Assembly (NCBI GenBank): GCA_024275095.1
Contig: JAJRZV010000050.1
Coordinates: 1-64,000, forward strand
DNA length: 64,000 nucleotides
Source of the DNA: a bacterium
Lineage (GTDB): Bacteria; JAJRZV01
Direction: 5' to 3'
The position numbers and the translations under genes were made by a program. The notes beneath the pieces are model-generated. The model made no database searches. It was not told the origin of the DNA and saw nothing but the letters and a program-made list of their open reading frames with translations. Position 1 is the first letter of the stretch; each line of letters begins with the position of its first letter. Below are positions 37,951 through 45,489 of the stretch, in pieces.

Positions 37951-39411
37951 ATGAAAGAATTGCTGTTCATGTCAGGCAGAGAGATAGCACGACGTATTCA
38001 GAACATGGAGATCACATCTGTGGAGGTGACACAGGTTCACATCGAGGCCGTAAAGAAGGTCAACCCCTTACTTAATGCAGTCGTGGCTGACCGTTTTGAA
38101 GAGGCATTGAGGGAAGCCGAAAGAGCCGATGAGCAGGTAAGGTCCGGCGACATGGAGTCTCTTCCCCCCTATCACGGGGTGCCGTGTACGGTTAAGGAAT
38201 CCATTGGTGTGAAGGGTTTACCTCAGACCGGAGGTGTATATTATCGCAAGAAGTATGTTTTGGAAAATGACCCACCTGTTGTTTCACGGTTGCGTTCAGC
38301 CGGAGTTATCGTGATGGGCGTAACAAATGTGCCTGAACTTTGCATGTGGATGGAAACAAGCAATACGTTTTACGGTCGCACACGTAATCCATACAATCCG
38401 GATCGAATTGTTGGAGGAAGTTCAGGTGGAGAAGGAGCCATTATCGGTGCCGGAGCTTCTCCTTTTGGACTTGGCTCGGATATTGGCGGTTCCATTCGCA
38501 TGCCTTCATTTTTCAACGGGATATTTGGACATAAACCTTCAGGTGGACTTGTGCCAAATACCGGACAGTTTCCAAACGCAGAAAATGAAGCTCTTTTTTA
38601 TCTAAATATCGGTCCCATGGCTCGTCGAGCCGAAGACCTTATGCCCCTCCTCCGTCTTATTGCCGGCCCGGATGGTCAGGACCCGGTGTGCCGGGAGATA
38701 CCTCTTGGAGACCCTGAAACTGTAAACATATCGACACTCCGGGTTATCAGTGTTCCGGATAACGGCCGAACACCTGTAAGCAGGGACCTCCGGGAAGCTC
38801 AGAAAAAGGCAACACAGTACCTGAGCACTCGGGGTGCATCAGTGAAAGAAATGCGCATTGAAGAACTGAAGAGTTCACTCGCCATCTGGAGTTCAATGCT
38901 TACTGCAGCAGAAGGTACGCCTTTTGGAGTTCTCATGGGGAACGGTAAGAGAATTAACGCGCTGCTCGAGCTTCTCAAGTGGGCTCTGCGTGTATCTGAA
39001 CATACGTTTCCGGCCATTATGCTTAGCATCTTTGAACGTTTTACAGAACTTAACAGAAAAAAAATGGAACGGTTTGTGGAGGAGGGCAGAAATCTCAGAA
39101 AGCAACTTGAAGAGCTCATGGGAGAAAACGGGGTAATACTTTATCCACCTTACTCAAGGCCTGCACCACGTCATCACATGCCTTTACTCACGCCTTTTCA
39201 CTGGGTTTACACAGCCATTGTCAACGTCATGGGATTTCCGGCGACTCAGGTGCCTTTGGGACTTAATAGAGACGGCCTTCCGGTGGGGGTTCAGGTAATT
39301 GCTGCTCATGGGAATGACCATCTCGCCATTGCCGTAGCGATGGAGCTCGAGAAGGGCTTTGGAGGATGGGTACCACCGCCCATTTTTCGCGAGAAAATTC
39401 TTCAAGAATAA
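37951..39411 (+). CDS. Amidase-signature family hydrolase, FAAH-like
   Basis: 486 aa. The Ser-cisSer-Lys triad is visible: Lys82 (TVKES), Ser157 in GGSSGGEGAIIGAG, and Ser181 in LGSDIGGSIRMP. The wording MEITSVEVTQVHIEAVKKVNPLLNAV, the Cys/Met-rich NVPELCMWMETSN and the loose C-terminal half resemble fatty-acid-amide-hydrolase-like amidases more than GatA. A hydrophobic segment (HTFPAIMLSIFERF) may contact lipid. No gatB/gatC nearby, so tRNA amidation is unlikely. Substrate unknown. Stands alone with its own likely promoter. Confidence 0.85.
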   Translation: MKELLFMSGREIARRIQNMEITSVEVTQVHIEAVKKVNPLLNAVVADRFEEALREAERADEQVRSGDMESLPPYHGVPCTVKESIGVKGLPQTGGVYYRKKYVLENDPPVVSRLRSAGVIVMGVTNVPELCMWMETSNTFYGRTRNPYNPDRIVGGSSGGEGAIIGAGASPFGLGSDIGGSIRMPSFFNGIFGHKPSGGLVPNTGQFPNAENEALFYLNIGPMARRAEDLMPLLRLIAGPDGQDPVCREIPLGDPETVNISTLRVISVPDNGRTPVSRDLREAQKKATQYLSTRGASVKEMRIEELKSSLAIWSSMLTAAEGTPFGVLMGNGKRINALLELLKWALRVSEHTFPAIMLSIFERFTELNRKKMERFVEEGRNLRKQLEELMGENGVILYPPYSRPAPRHHMPLLTPFHWVYTAIVNVMGFPATQVPLGLNRDGLPVGVQVIAAHGNDHLAIAVAMELEKGFGGWVPPPIFREKILQE

Positions 39412-39418
39412 CAGATGT

Positions 39419-40405
39419 TTATCCTCTCTTGAGTATCACCTGAAGTTTTTCTGCGTACTTTCGACTTTCTTCATCAGCGGTAATAAATTCTATCTGCGCG
39501 GGTGAGCTTACACCGAGTCCCAGTTCCACGGCCCGCTTTATCTGGTCTTGCTGAAAAACGGGGGTATTCATAATGTGGCGGTTACTGCCGAGAAACTTGA
39601 GCACTGCCAGCCCCGCTGCATCTATGGCAACGCGATCTGTACCCGCGAGTATAATATCACCATGCTTGAGTTCGCCTTTTTCCGGGCCACCGTCCGTGAA
39701 CACGTCCACCCCGTCCATGACAATGATGTGTGGTGTAAAGGCGGTATTAATTTCGGCAATCATCTTTCGCATACTGAAAACAGATGCGTGAAGTTCGGGC
39801 ATGTACGATTTTTTTACCGCACCTACCGCGAGCTTGAGCGACATCGTAAACACGCCACCGAAGCGATGGGTTTTCAGGCACGGTGTCCAGATAAGTGCCT
39901 CTGCTTCGACGACGGGCCTTGCAATTTTGAACCCGTTAATCCAGTGACCTGAAGGGGGGTTAATTTTTATCCAGTCGTTCTCTTCTAAATTATCGAAATT
40001 AATGATTTTTGCATTGTACCTTTGGGCAAGGGGGTATATTCTCTTTTTTTTCAACACGCTTTCGGTGGTAATGAGTCCAGCGAACCCGCTTCTTTCACCG
40101 ATGGCCAGTGACCGTGCTCCCATATCCCTGGCCACTTCCATTAATGCCTCGAGCACACGATCGTGAGTGGACGCTGGTGGTGGGTCAGCGCTGTTGAAAT
40201 TGGGCTTAATAAGGACATTTTTTGATTTAAGCGGATTAATTCCGAGGAGTTCTACAGCCTTTTTGACGCCGTGTTTTCTGTCCCGCGTTTTTACCAGGGC
40301 TATCCGGGATACCCTGATTCTTTCCTGTTTTACAGCTGAGGCGAAGACCTCTTTTGCCCACAGGATGGCTCCTGCTGAGGTGGTAAGGAATTCGCGTCGA
40401 TTCAT
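39419..40405 (-). CDS. DUF362-domain protein with Tat-type signal
   Basis: 328 aa. N terminus MNRREFLTTSAGAILWA carries an R-R-E-F-L twin-arginine-like motif and a hydrophobic stretch, predicting export of a folded protein. The DUF362 domain follows: LIKPNFNSADPPPASTHDRVLEALME, ERSGF, CLKTHRFGGVFTMSLKLAVGAVKKSYMPELH, and VMDGVDVFTDGGPEKGELKHGDIILAGTDRVAIDAAG. No ferredoxin Cys motifs, unlike many DUF362 proteins. Function not established in the family. A TATAAT just upstream of the ATG and absence of a Shine-Dalgarno suggest a leaderless transcript. Confidence 0.85.
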   Translation of the reverse strand: MNRREFLTTSAGAILWAKEVFASAVKQERIRVSRIALVKTRDRKHGVKKAVELLGINPLKSKNVLIKPNFNSADPPPASTHDRVLEALMEVARDMGARSLAIGERSGFAGLITTESVLKKKRIYPLAQRYNAKIINFDNLEENDWIKINPPSGHWINGFKIARPVVEAEALIWTPCLKTHRFGGVFTMSLKLAVGAVKKSYMPELHASVFSMRKMIAEINTAFTPHIIVMDGVDVFTDGGPEKGELKHGDIILAGTDRVAIDAAGLAVLKFLGSNRHIMNTPVFQQDQIKRAVELGLGVSSPAQIEFITADEESRKYAEKLQVILKRG

Positions 40406-40412
40406 GAAAATA

Positions 40413-40418
40413 ATTATA
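40413..40418 (-). promoter_or_regulatory. -10 element immediately upstream of the DUF362 gene
   Basis: Minus strand TATAAT ends 7 nt before the ATG at 40405, so transcription would begin at or next to the start codon. No Shine-Dalgarno and no good -35 box are seen. Confidence 0.3.
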
Positions 40419-40575
40419 CCTTTTCTGTACGAGAGAGGGAGCCAGAAAATCCAGGGAATATGAAAGATTGAAAATGTACTGCCAGGTAGAAATTTAATTG
40501 AAGCTGGATCAGAAAAAAATCAAAAAATTGATTCCTGTCATATGTTTGCATTTTATGTACTTCAATTTCATTTCC

Positions 40576-40603
40576 GTGACTACCAGGGGTATTTATATAT
40601 AAT
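40576..40603 (+). promoter_or_regulatory. Possible promoter for the two-CW gene
   Basis: GTGACT (40576-40581), 16 nt, then TATAAT (40598-40603), in an AT-rich stretch about 90 nt before the gene. The -10 is perfect, the -35 weak. The roughly 80-nt leader is AT-rich and contains GGTTTTTTGTGAT. Confidence 0.35.
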
Positions 40604-40690
40604 TATTAAATTGCGGTTTTTTAAAAAAATTGAATTGAGAGGTTTTTTGTGATAAAAAAGTAAGAATTCAACTCAAGGAGGTATCCTTTC

Positions 40691-40990
40691 ATGAGTGAGA
40701 AAAAACTCAATTGCTGGGAATTCATGAAGTGTGGACGTGAGCCAGGAGGTTCTAAGGTTCACGAGCTGGGTGTTTGTCCTGCAGCTACTGCTGAGAAGGC
40801 GGACGGTCTCAACGGAGGTAAAAACGGTGGACGTATTTGCTGGGCCATAGCAGGCACTATTTGCGGCGGGAAAATTACAGGTACATTTGCACAAAAGAAA
40901 GAGACCTGCCTCAAGTGCGAGTTTTACAAGCGTGTGCGCAAGGAAGAGGGTATTTATTTTCAGGTGCTCATGCCTGGTCAGACAGCATAA
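40691..40990 (+). CDS. Two-CW domain small cysteine-rich protein
   Basis: 99 aa behind a perfect AAGGAGGT with 8-nt spacing, suggesting high expression. Two Cys-Trp pairs (CWEFMKCGREPGG near residue 8 and CWAIAGTICGG near residue 50), a CPA motif, and a C-terminal CLKCEFYKRVRKEEG. This layout is that of the two-CW domain proteins widespread in anaerobes and delta-proteobacteria; the seven cysteines suggest a metal site or redox role. No signal peptide. Function unknown in the family. Ends 2 nt from the convergent trpB-like gene. Confidence 0.8.
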   Translation: MSEKKLNCWEFMKCGREPGGSKVHELGVCPAATAEKADGLNGGKNGGRICWAIAGTICGGKITGTFAQKKETCLKCEFYKRVRKEEGIYFQVLMPGQTA

Positions 40991-40992
40991 AC

Positions 40993-42354
40993 CTACAGGC
41001 CGATTTCCTGTTTGAGTTTGTTGAGTGACTGTTTTATGGCTTCTTCCGGATAGGCATAATCTTCCAGTTTTCCGGCAAGGTAGCTTTCATAGGCTGCCAT
41101 GTCGAAGTGGCCATGACCTGAAAGATTGAAGAGAATTACCCGCTCTTTGCCTTCCTCTTTTGCTTTAAGTGCTTCATCTATTGCGGCTTTTACTGCATGG
41201 GCGGTTTCAGGTGCAGGTATAATCCCTTCTGTCCGTGCAAATGTAACGGCTGCTTCGAATACCTCGCGCTGGTGATATGCTGTTGCTTCAATGATGCCGT
41301 CACTGTACAGCCGGCAGAGCAGTGGCGCGTCTCCGTGATAGCGGAGACCTCCCGCGTGAATGGCAGGAGGAACAAAATCATGCCCCAGGGTGTACATCTT
41401 GAGCAAAGGAGTAAGTTTGCCCGTGTCTCCGAAGTCGTATGTGTATTCTCCTTTGGTGAGAGTTGGACACGCTGCAGGTTCTACCGCGAGCAATCTCACA
41501 TCGCGTCCGTTAATTTTGTCTCTGGCAAATGGAAATGCAATACCCGCAAAATTGCTTCCACCTCCGACACACCCGATAACCACATCGGGGTAGTCACCTG
41601 TTATCTCCAGCTGTTTTTTTACCTCCAGGCCGATGATGGTCTGGTGAAGCAGTACATGGTTGAGCACGCTGCCCAGGGAATACTTTGTGTCATCGTGGGT
41701 GGCAGCATCCTCGATGGCTTCTGAGATGGCGATGCCGAGACTTCCGGGGGAGTCTGGATTCTGCTGGAGAATTTGGCGTCCTGCGTTGGTTTTATCTGAT
41801 GGTGATGGAATTACGCTGGCACCCCATGTTTCCATGAGCACTCGACGGTAAGGTTTCTGACCGTAACTGACTTTCACCATGTAAACTGTGATCTCTAAAC
41901 CAATGAGCGCCCCTGCCATGGCAAGGGCACTTCCCCACTGTCCGGCTCCGGTTTCAGTGGTCAGGCGCCTCACACCTTCTTTTTTGTTGTAATAGGCCTG
42001 TGCAACGGCTGTGTTGGGTTTGTGACTTCCGGCTGGGGAGACGCTTTCATTTTTGTAATATATGCGCGCAGGAGTGCCGAGGTGCTTCTCCAGGTTCAGG
42101 GCCCGGTGCAGAGGGGTTGGTCTCCACAGGGCGTAGATGTCAAGGATTTCTTCAGGTATGGGAATTTCGCGCTGGGTGGAGACTTCCTGCTCGATGAGTC
42201 CCATGGGGAAGATAGGAGCAAGGTCGTCTGGCCCGGCCGGCTGTTTTGTTTGGGGGTTGAGAGGTGGCTCAGGTGGTGTGGGCATGTCCGGGATGATGTT
42301 GTACCAGAATCGTGGAATCTCGCTCTCTTTAAGTAAAATTTTTCTCTGGGACAT
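40993..42354 (-). CDS. trpB: Tryptophan synthase beta-like protein, TrpB2 type
   Basis: 453 aa, longer than canonical TrpB (about 400). It carries the TrpB2 hallmarks: an N-terminal extension ([21 protein letters not shown]), [29 protein letters not shown] Lys in [20 protein letters not shown], and the phosphate-binding GCVGGGSNF. TrpB2 joins indole and serine but lacks the usual TrpA interface, and no trpA is nearby. trpD is elsewhere in this window. A good sigma-70 promoter and GGGAGG precede ATG 42354. Confidence 0.93.
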   Translation of the reverse strand: MSQRKILLKESEIPRFWYNIIPDMPTPPEPPLNPQTKQPAGPDDLAPIFPMGLIEQEVSTQREIPIPEEILDIYALWRPTPLHRALNLEKHLGTPARIYYKNESVSPAGSHKPNTAVAQAYYNKKEGVRRLTTETGAGQWGSALAMAGALIGLEITVYMVKVSYGQKPYRRVLMETWGASVIPSPSDKTNAGRQILQQNPDSPGSLGIAISEAIEDAATHDDTKYSLGSVLNHVLLHQTIIGLEVKKQLEITGDYPDVVIGCVGGGSNFAGIAFPFARDKINGRDVRLLAVEPAACPTLTKGEYTYDFGDTGKLTPLLKMYTLGHDFVPPAIHAGGLRYHGDAPLLCRLYSDGIIEATAYHQREVFEAAVTFARTEGIIPAPETAHAVKAAIDEALKAKEEGKERVILFNLSGHGHFDMAAYESYLAGKLEDYAYPEEAIKQSLNKLKQEIGL

Positions 42355-42383
42355 TTTTGTACCTCCCGCGGAAAAGTGCCGTA

Positions 42384-42412
42384 ATAATAGCAGATGAAGA
42401 GCCTACTGTGAA
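42384..42412 (-). promoter_or_regulatory. Promoter for trpB2
   Basis: On the minus strand TTCACA (42412-42407) and TATTAT (42389-42384) are separated by 17 nt, each five of six matches to consensus. The transcript would start about 35 nt before the ATG. Confidence 0.5.
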
Positions 42413-42463
42413 AGGGTTTGAAGTATTTTTTCTATTAGGTTGAAGAAAATTCCCGGGGTATTC

Positions 42464-42492
42464 TTGACAAAATTCCTAAGAAATTGTTAAAA
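42464..42492 (+). promoter_or_regulatory. Possible promoter for the sulfur-relay operon
   Basis: A perfect TTGACA (42464-42469), 17 nt, then TTAAAA (42487-42492), a poor -10. It faces away from the trpB2 promoter in a 149-nt divergent intergenic region. Start ATG 42504 has no strong Shine-Dalgarno. Confidence 0.35.
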
Positions 42493-42503
42493 AGGCCCTC
42501 ACC

Positions 42504-43313
42504 ATGAAACTCGATTTTACAGAAGAACAGATCAAGCGATACGCACGGCACATTATCCTTCCGGAAGTGGGAGGAGTGGGCCAGAAGAAACTTCTTTCTT
42601 CGAGGGTACTGGTAGTGGGTGCGGGAGGACTTGGTTCACCCGCGGCATATTATCTTGCGGCAGCTGGGGTGGGAACCATAGGTATTGTGGATTTCGATAC
42701 CGTGGAGCTGTCCAATCTTCAACGGCAGATCCTCCATTCCACGTCCCGCCTGGGGATGAGTAAGGTTGAATCTGCAAAGAAGACCATAGAAGATTTGAAT
42801 CCTGACGTGAAGGTGATAATTCATCAGGAAATGCTCACCAGCGAGAACATCTTTGATGTTATTGATGCATACGATATTGTTGTTGATGGAACGGATAATT
42901 TCCCGGTGAGGTATCTTCTTAACGACGCATGTTATTTTCGGAAGAAACCCCTTGTTCACGGAAGCGTATTTCGTTTTGAAGGCCAGGCGACGGTTTTTAA
43001 GCCGGATGATGGACCGTGTTACCGCTGCCTTTATCCTGAACCTCCTCCCCCCGGGATGGTGCCATCATGTCAGGAGGCGGGAGTACTGGGTGTGCTCCCC
43101 GGTGTGATCGGAGTGATTCAGGCAACCGAGACAATTAAGCTCGTCCTTTCCACCGGTAGACCTCTCATCGGTCGGCTGCTGATTTACAATGCACTTGATA
43201 TGGAGTTCAGGGAACTGCAGTTAAGGAGACATTCTCAGTGTCCATTGTGTGGCGAGAATCCCACCATTACAGAGCTTATTGATTATGAAGAATTCTGCCA
43301 GGTCCGGATTTAA
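42504..43313 (+). CDS. ThiF/MoeB/HesA-family E1-like adenylyltransferase
   Basis: 269 aa. Nucleotide-binding GAGGLGSPAAYYLAAAG at residues 39-55, IVDFDTVELSNLQRQILH with the conserved Asp and Arg, VDGTDNFPVRYLLNDAC. Zinc Cys pairs are CYRC (about 172) and CPLC near the C terminus. The candidate catalytic Cys is in PSCQEAGVLGVLPG. MoeB-like but with no rhodanese domain. Enzymes of this type adenylate the C-terminal Gly-Gly of ubiquitin-like sulfur carriers (MoaD, ThiS); none is encoded nearby. Leads an operon of DsrE, DsrF, DsrH and TusA homologues. Confidence 0.9.
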   Translation: MKLDFTEEQIKRYARHIILPEVGGVGQKKLLSSRVLVVGAGGLGSPAAYYLAAAGVGTIGIVDFDTVELSNLQRQILHSTSRLGMSKVESAKKTIEDLNPDVKVIIHQEMLTSENIFDVIDAYDIVVDGTDNFPVRYLLNDACYFRKKPLVHGSVFRFEGQATVFKPDDGPCYRCLYPEPPPPGMVPSCQEAGVLGVLPGVIGVIQATETIKLVLSTGRPLIGRLLIYNALDMEFRELQLRRHSQCPLCGENPTITELIDYEEFCQVRI

Positions 43314-43315
43314 AC

Positions 43316-43627
43316 ATGAGACGACTCGGCATTCTTCTCACGCGTTCACCGGAACAGGGAGAGTTTTCACTTGCACTGAGACTCGCGCGCACAGCCCTGA
43401 AAAAAGGTGTTGATGTTCAGCTTTTTCTCATGGGAGAAGGTGTATACGGGCTTTTGCATTCTGAAATTCAAAAGCTTGCAGCCGAGGGCGTGCGCATTAT
43501 GGTGTGTCGTTACAGTGCAGAAAGAAAAGGAATACCCCGGGATTTTTACGGGAATGTGGACTCTGGCAGTCAGTATGACCTTTCCCATATGGTAGCACAA
43601 TGTGATCGTTTTATTCCTCTCACGTGA
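43316..43627 (+). CDS. DsrE/TusD-like sulfurtransferase subunit
   Basis: 103 aa, 2 nt after the E1-like gene. DsrE fold with a candidate persulfide-carrying Cys64 in VRIMVCRYSAERKGI, aligning with the active Cys of TusD/DsrE, and a second Cys96 in the CDRFIPLT end. In purple sulfur bacteria and enterobacteria DsrEFH/TusBCD form a heterohexamer that accepts sulfur from TusA. The three following genes complete the set. Overlaps the next frame by a few nt. Confidence 0.8.
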   Translation: MRRLGILLTRSPEQGEFSLALRLARTALKKGVDVQLFLMGEGVYGLLHSEIQKLAAEGVRIMVCRYSAERKGIPRDFYGNVDSGSQYDLSHMVAQCDRFIPLT

Positions 43628-43635
43628 GGTTTTAC

Positions 43636-43947
43636 ATGGCAAAAAACGTTGTAGTGGTAATACGTGATCATCCATTGTCTGGAGACTCCTTCAGCGAGGG
43701 ACTTCGCATGAGTGTTGGTATGACCATTGCGGGTAATCGTGTAACAGTAATATTGCCGGAAGGTTCTGATACTGATCCACGACCCGAAAAGGTGGGCCTC
43801 GGAGAGATAGACATGCACTTTGAAGGTCTCAGTGAGTTAAAAGTGACGGTATTGACCCGGGGAATATGCTCTGAAAGAGCGCGCATGATTGACCACATTG
43901 AATTTAGAAATATTTTGGACACCAGCGATGTCATCATATTCTGGTGA
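43636..43947 (+). CDS. DsrF/TusC-like sulfur relay subunit
   Basis: 103 aa from ATG 43636 (GTG 43624 also open), with GAGGT upstream. The N terminus AKNVVVVIRDHPLSGDSFSEGLRMSVGMTIAGNRVTVILPEG is the DsrE/DsrF-like Rossmann-type fold, and the ending LDTSDVIIFW fits DsrF/TusC. One Cys is present (RGICSERARM). Order after DsrE and before DsrH supports assignment as the middle subunit. Confidence 0.75.
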   Translation: MAKNVVVVIRDHPLSGDSFSEGLRMSVGMTIAGNRVTVILPEGSDTDPRPEKVGLGEIDMHFEGLSELKVTVLTRGICSERARMIDHIEFRNILDTSDVIIFW

Positions 43948-44209
43948 ACACAACAGAACCCTCTTTATTGTGAAAAGGGTATTCGGCCATAAGGGTGAAT
44001 TTGTTAAGCAACTTATGCGTTCAGGAGATATAGTTGTTCTCTCAATGGAAGGTGTTTCAGAGTTGCAAGGGAAGTGGCCTGAAGGTGTGACTCTAAGGGT
44101 TGTAAAAGAGGATGCTGAGGCTGCAGGGATTGAATGCAGTGATATGATTGTAAAAATGGAAGAGCTGGTGGAATTGATTTTCAGCTGTCGTAAAGTTGTT
44201 ATCTGGTAA
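43928..44209 (+). CDS. DsrH/TusB-like sulfur relay subunit
   Basis: 93 aa from ATG 43928, overlapping the previous gene by 20 nt. LFIVKRVFGHKGEFVKQLMRSGDIVVLSMEGV is the DsrH/TusB pattern (short chain beginning with a hydrophobic strand, then a helix and a second strand), and it ends FSCRKVVIW. DsrH normally carries one conserved Cys near residue 20; here that position has none, and the Cys residues are near the C terminus (ECSD, SCRK). Confidence 0.7.
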   Translation: MSSYSGEHNRTLFIVKRVFGHKGEFVKQLMRSGDIVVLSMEGVSELQGKWPEGVTLRVVKEDAEAAGIECSDMIVKMEELVELIFSCRKVVIW

Positions 44210-44219
44210 GGAGGTGGAT

Positions 44220-44465
44220 ATGAGAAAGAAGGTGAAAGTGGATGATGAGATAGACATACGTGGAGAAGTATGTCCGTACACCTTTGTGAAGGCAAAAGTG
44301 GCTTTGGAGCAGCTTCCATCAGGAGCTGTCTTGAAGGTTATACTGGACCATCCACCAGCACGTGAAAACGTACCGCGTAGCATGAAAAGTGAGGGCCATG
44401 AAATTATTGAAATAGAAAATATCAATGATACAGATTTTTATATTCTTATTCGCAAAAAGAAGTGA
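44220..44465 (+). CDS. TusA/SirA-family sulfur carrier protein
   Basis: 81 aa from ATG 44220 behind a perfect AAGGAGGTGG. The sulfur-carrying motif is EVCPYTFVKAKVALEQL: the Cys-Pro pair is kept, while the second Pro of the usual C-P-x-P is Thr, a variant seen in TusA-like paralogues. LKVILDHPPARENVPRSMKSEGHEII completes the fold. TusA delivers persulfide sulfur to DsrEFH/TusBCD. Closes the operon. Confidence 0.9.
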   Translation: MRKKVKVDDEIDIRGEVCPYTFVKAKVALEQLPSGAVLKVILDHPPARENVPRSMKSEGHEIIEIENINDTDFYILIRKKK

Positions 44466-44535
44466 GATGTTGCAGAATTTTTATTACAGGAAAAGTAGCA
44501 TCTGGCACACCCCATAAGAGAAAATAGTTAAAATA

Positions 44536-45489
44536 GTGGAAGAGTTGAAAAAAATCAGGGTGGTTTTTTACGGCAGTCCTGCGGAGGCTGTGCCTGTGCT
44601 GGAATCTTTATGGAAAGATGGAGATGTAGAAGTTTGTCTTGTTGTGACAAAGGAAGATGCACCGCGAGGGAGAGGCCTGAAACTCCAACCCACTCCTGTC
44701 AAAACCTTCGCCGTTGAAAAGGGTATTCCTGTGTTGACCCCTCGTAAACTCTCGGACCGCGAATTTATCAATAAGATAGAAACTCTTGCTCCTCACGTTG
44801 GTGTATGTGCAGCTTTTGGGCGCATTGTTCCGGTAGAAGTGATAAACGCACACCAGAAAGGAATTGTAAACATTCATCCATCACTCCTCCCACGGTGGCG
44901 TGGTGCAGCGCCGGTTCAGAGAGCCATTGAAAATGGGGACACTGTTACAGGAGTTACCTTTATGTTGATGACAGAGGGCCTCGATGAAGGACCGATCCTT
45001 TATCAGGAAAGCACGGAAATTGCACCTGATGAAACAGCCCGGGAGCTTTTTCAGCGGTTGATGAATGCGGCTGCGGAGAGGATATGTTATGTGATCAGGG
45101 CATACATGGCCGGACGGCTTAAACCCGTGCCCCAGGAGGGTGATGTTTCCTATGCCCGAAAAGTGGAAAAGGGAGAGGGCCTTATCTGCTGGGAAGAACC
45201 AGCCCGTAAAATTTACAATAAACTCAGAGCTTTTACACCGTGGCCCGGTGTTTACACCGTGTTTCAGGGCAAGCGTTTGAGAATTCACCGTGGCAGCGTG
45301 GTGGAGAATGTTGTGGTTGATTGCGGGAGACCCGGCGAAATTGTAAAAACTGCATCTGAAGGCATAGATGTGCAAACAGGGAGAGGATTGTTTAGAATAA
45401 CGGAACTTCAGATGGAGGGCAGGAAAAGAATTACCGCCGATGAATTCTTACGTGGATACAGAATCAGGAAAGGAGATACGCTGGGTTGA
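44536..45489 (+). CDS. fmt: Methionyl-tRNA formyltransferase
   Basis: 317 aa from GTG 44536; TTG 44545 would give MKKIRVVFYGSP, closer to the usual start. Formyltransferase motif HPSLLPRWRGAAPVQRAI with the SLLP loop, GVTFMLMTEGLDEGPIL, and the C-terminal OB domain (FTPWPGVYTVFQGKRLRI). Formylates initiator Met-tRNA. def is not beside it. Overlaps rsmB by 50 nt. Confidence 0.96.
   Translation: MEELKKIRVVFYGSPAEAVPVLESLWKDGDVEVCLVVTKEDAPRGRGLKLQPTPVKTFAVEKGIPVLTPRKLSDREFINKIETLAPHVGVCAAFGRIVPVEVINAHQKGIVNIHPSLLPRWRGAAPVQRAIENGDTVTGVTFMLMTEGLDEGPILYQESTEIAPDETARELFQRLMNAAAERICYVIRAYMAGRLKPVPQEGDVSYARKVEKGEGLICWEEPARKIYNKLRAFTPWPGVYTVFQGKRLRIHRGSVVENVVVDCGRPGEIVKTASEGIDVQTGRGLFRITELQMEGRKRITADEFLRGYRIRKGDTLG

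Noticed and set aside
37951-39411. GatA (Glu-tRNA amidotransferase subunit)
   Set aside because: Although the amidase triad is present, the C-terminal half and N-terminal wording differ from GatA and no gatB/gatC accompany it.
44503-44534. Sigma-54 promoter (TGGCAC) before fmt
   Set aside because: There is no TTGC-type -12 element at the required spacing.
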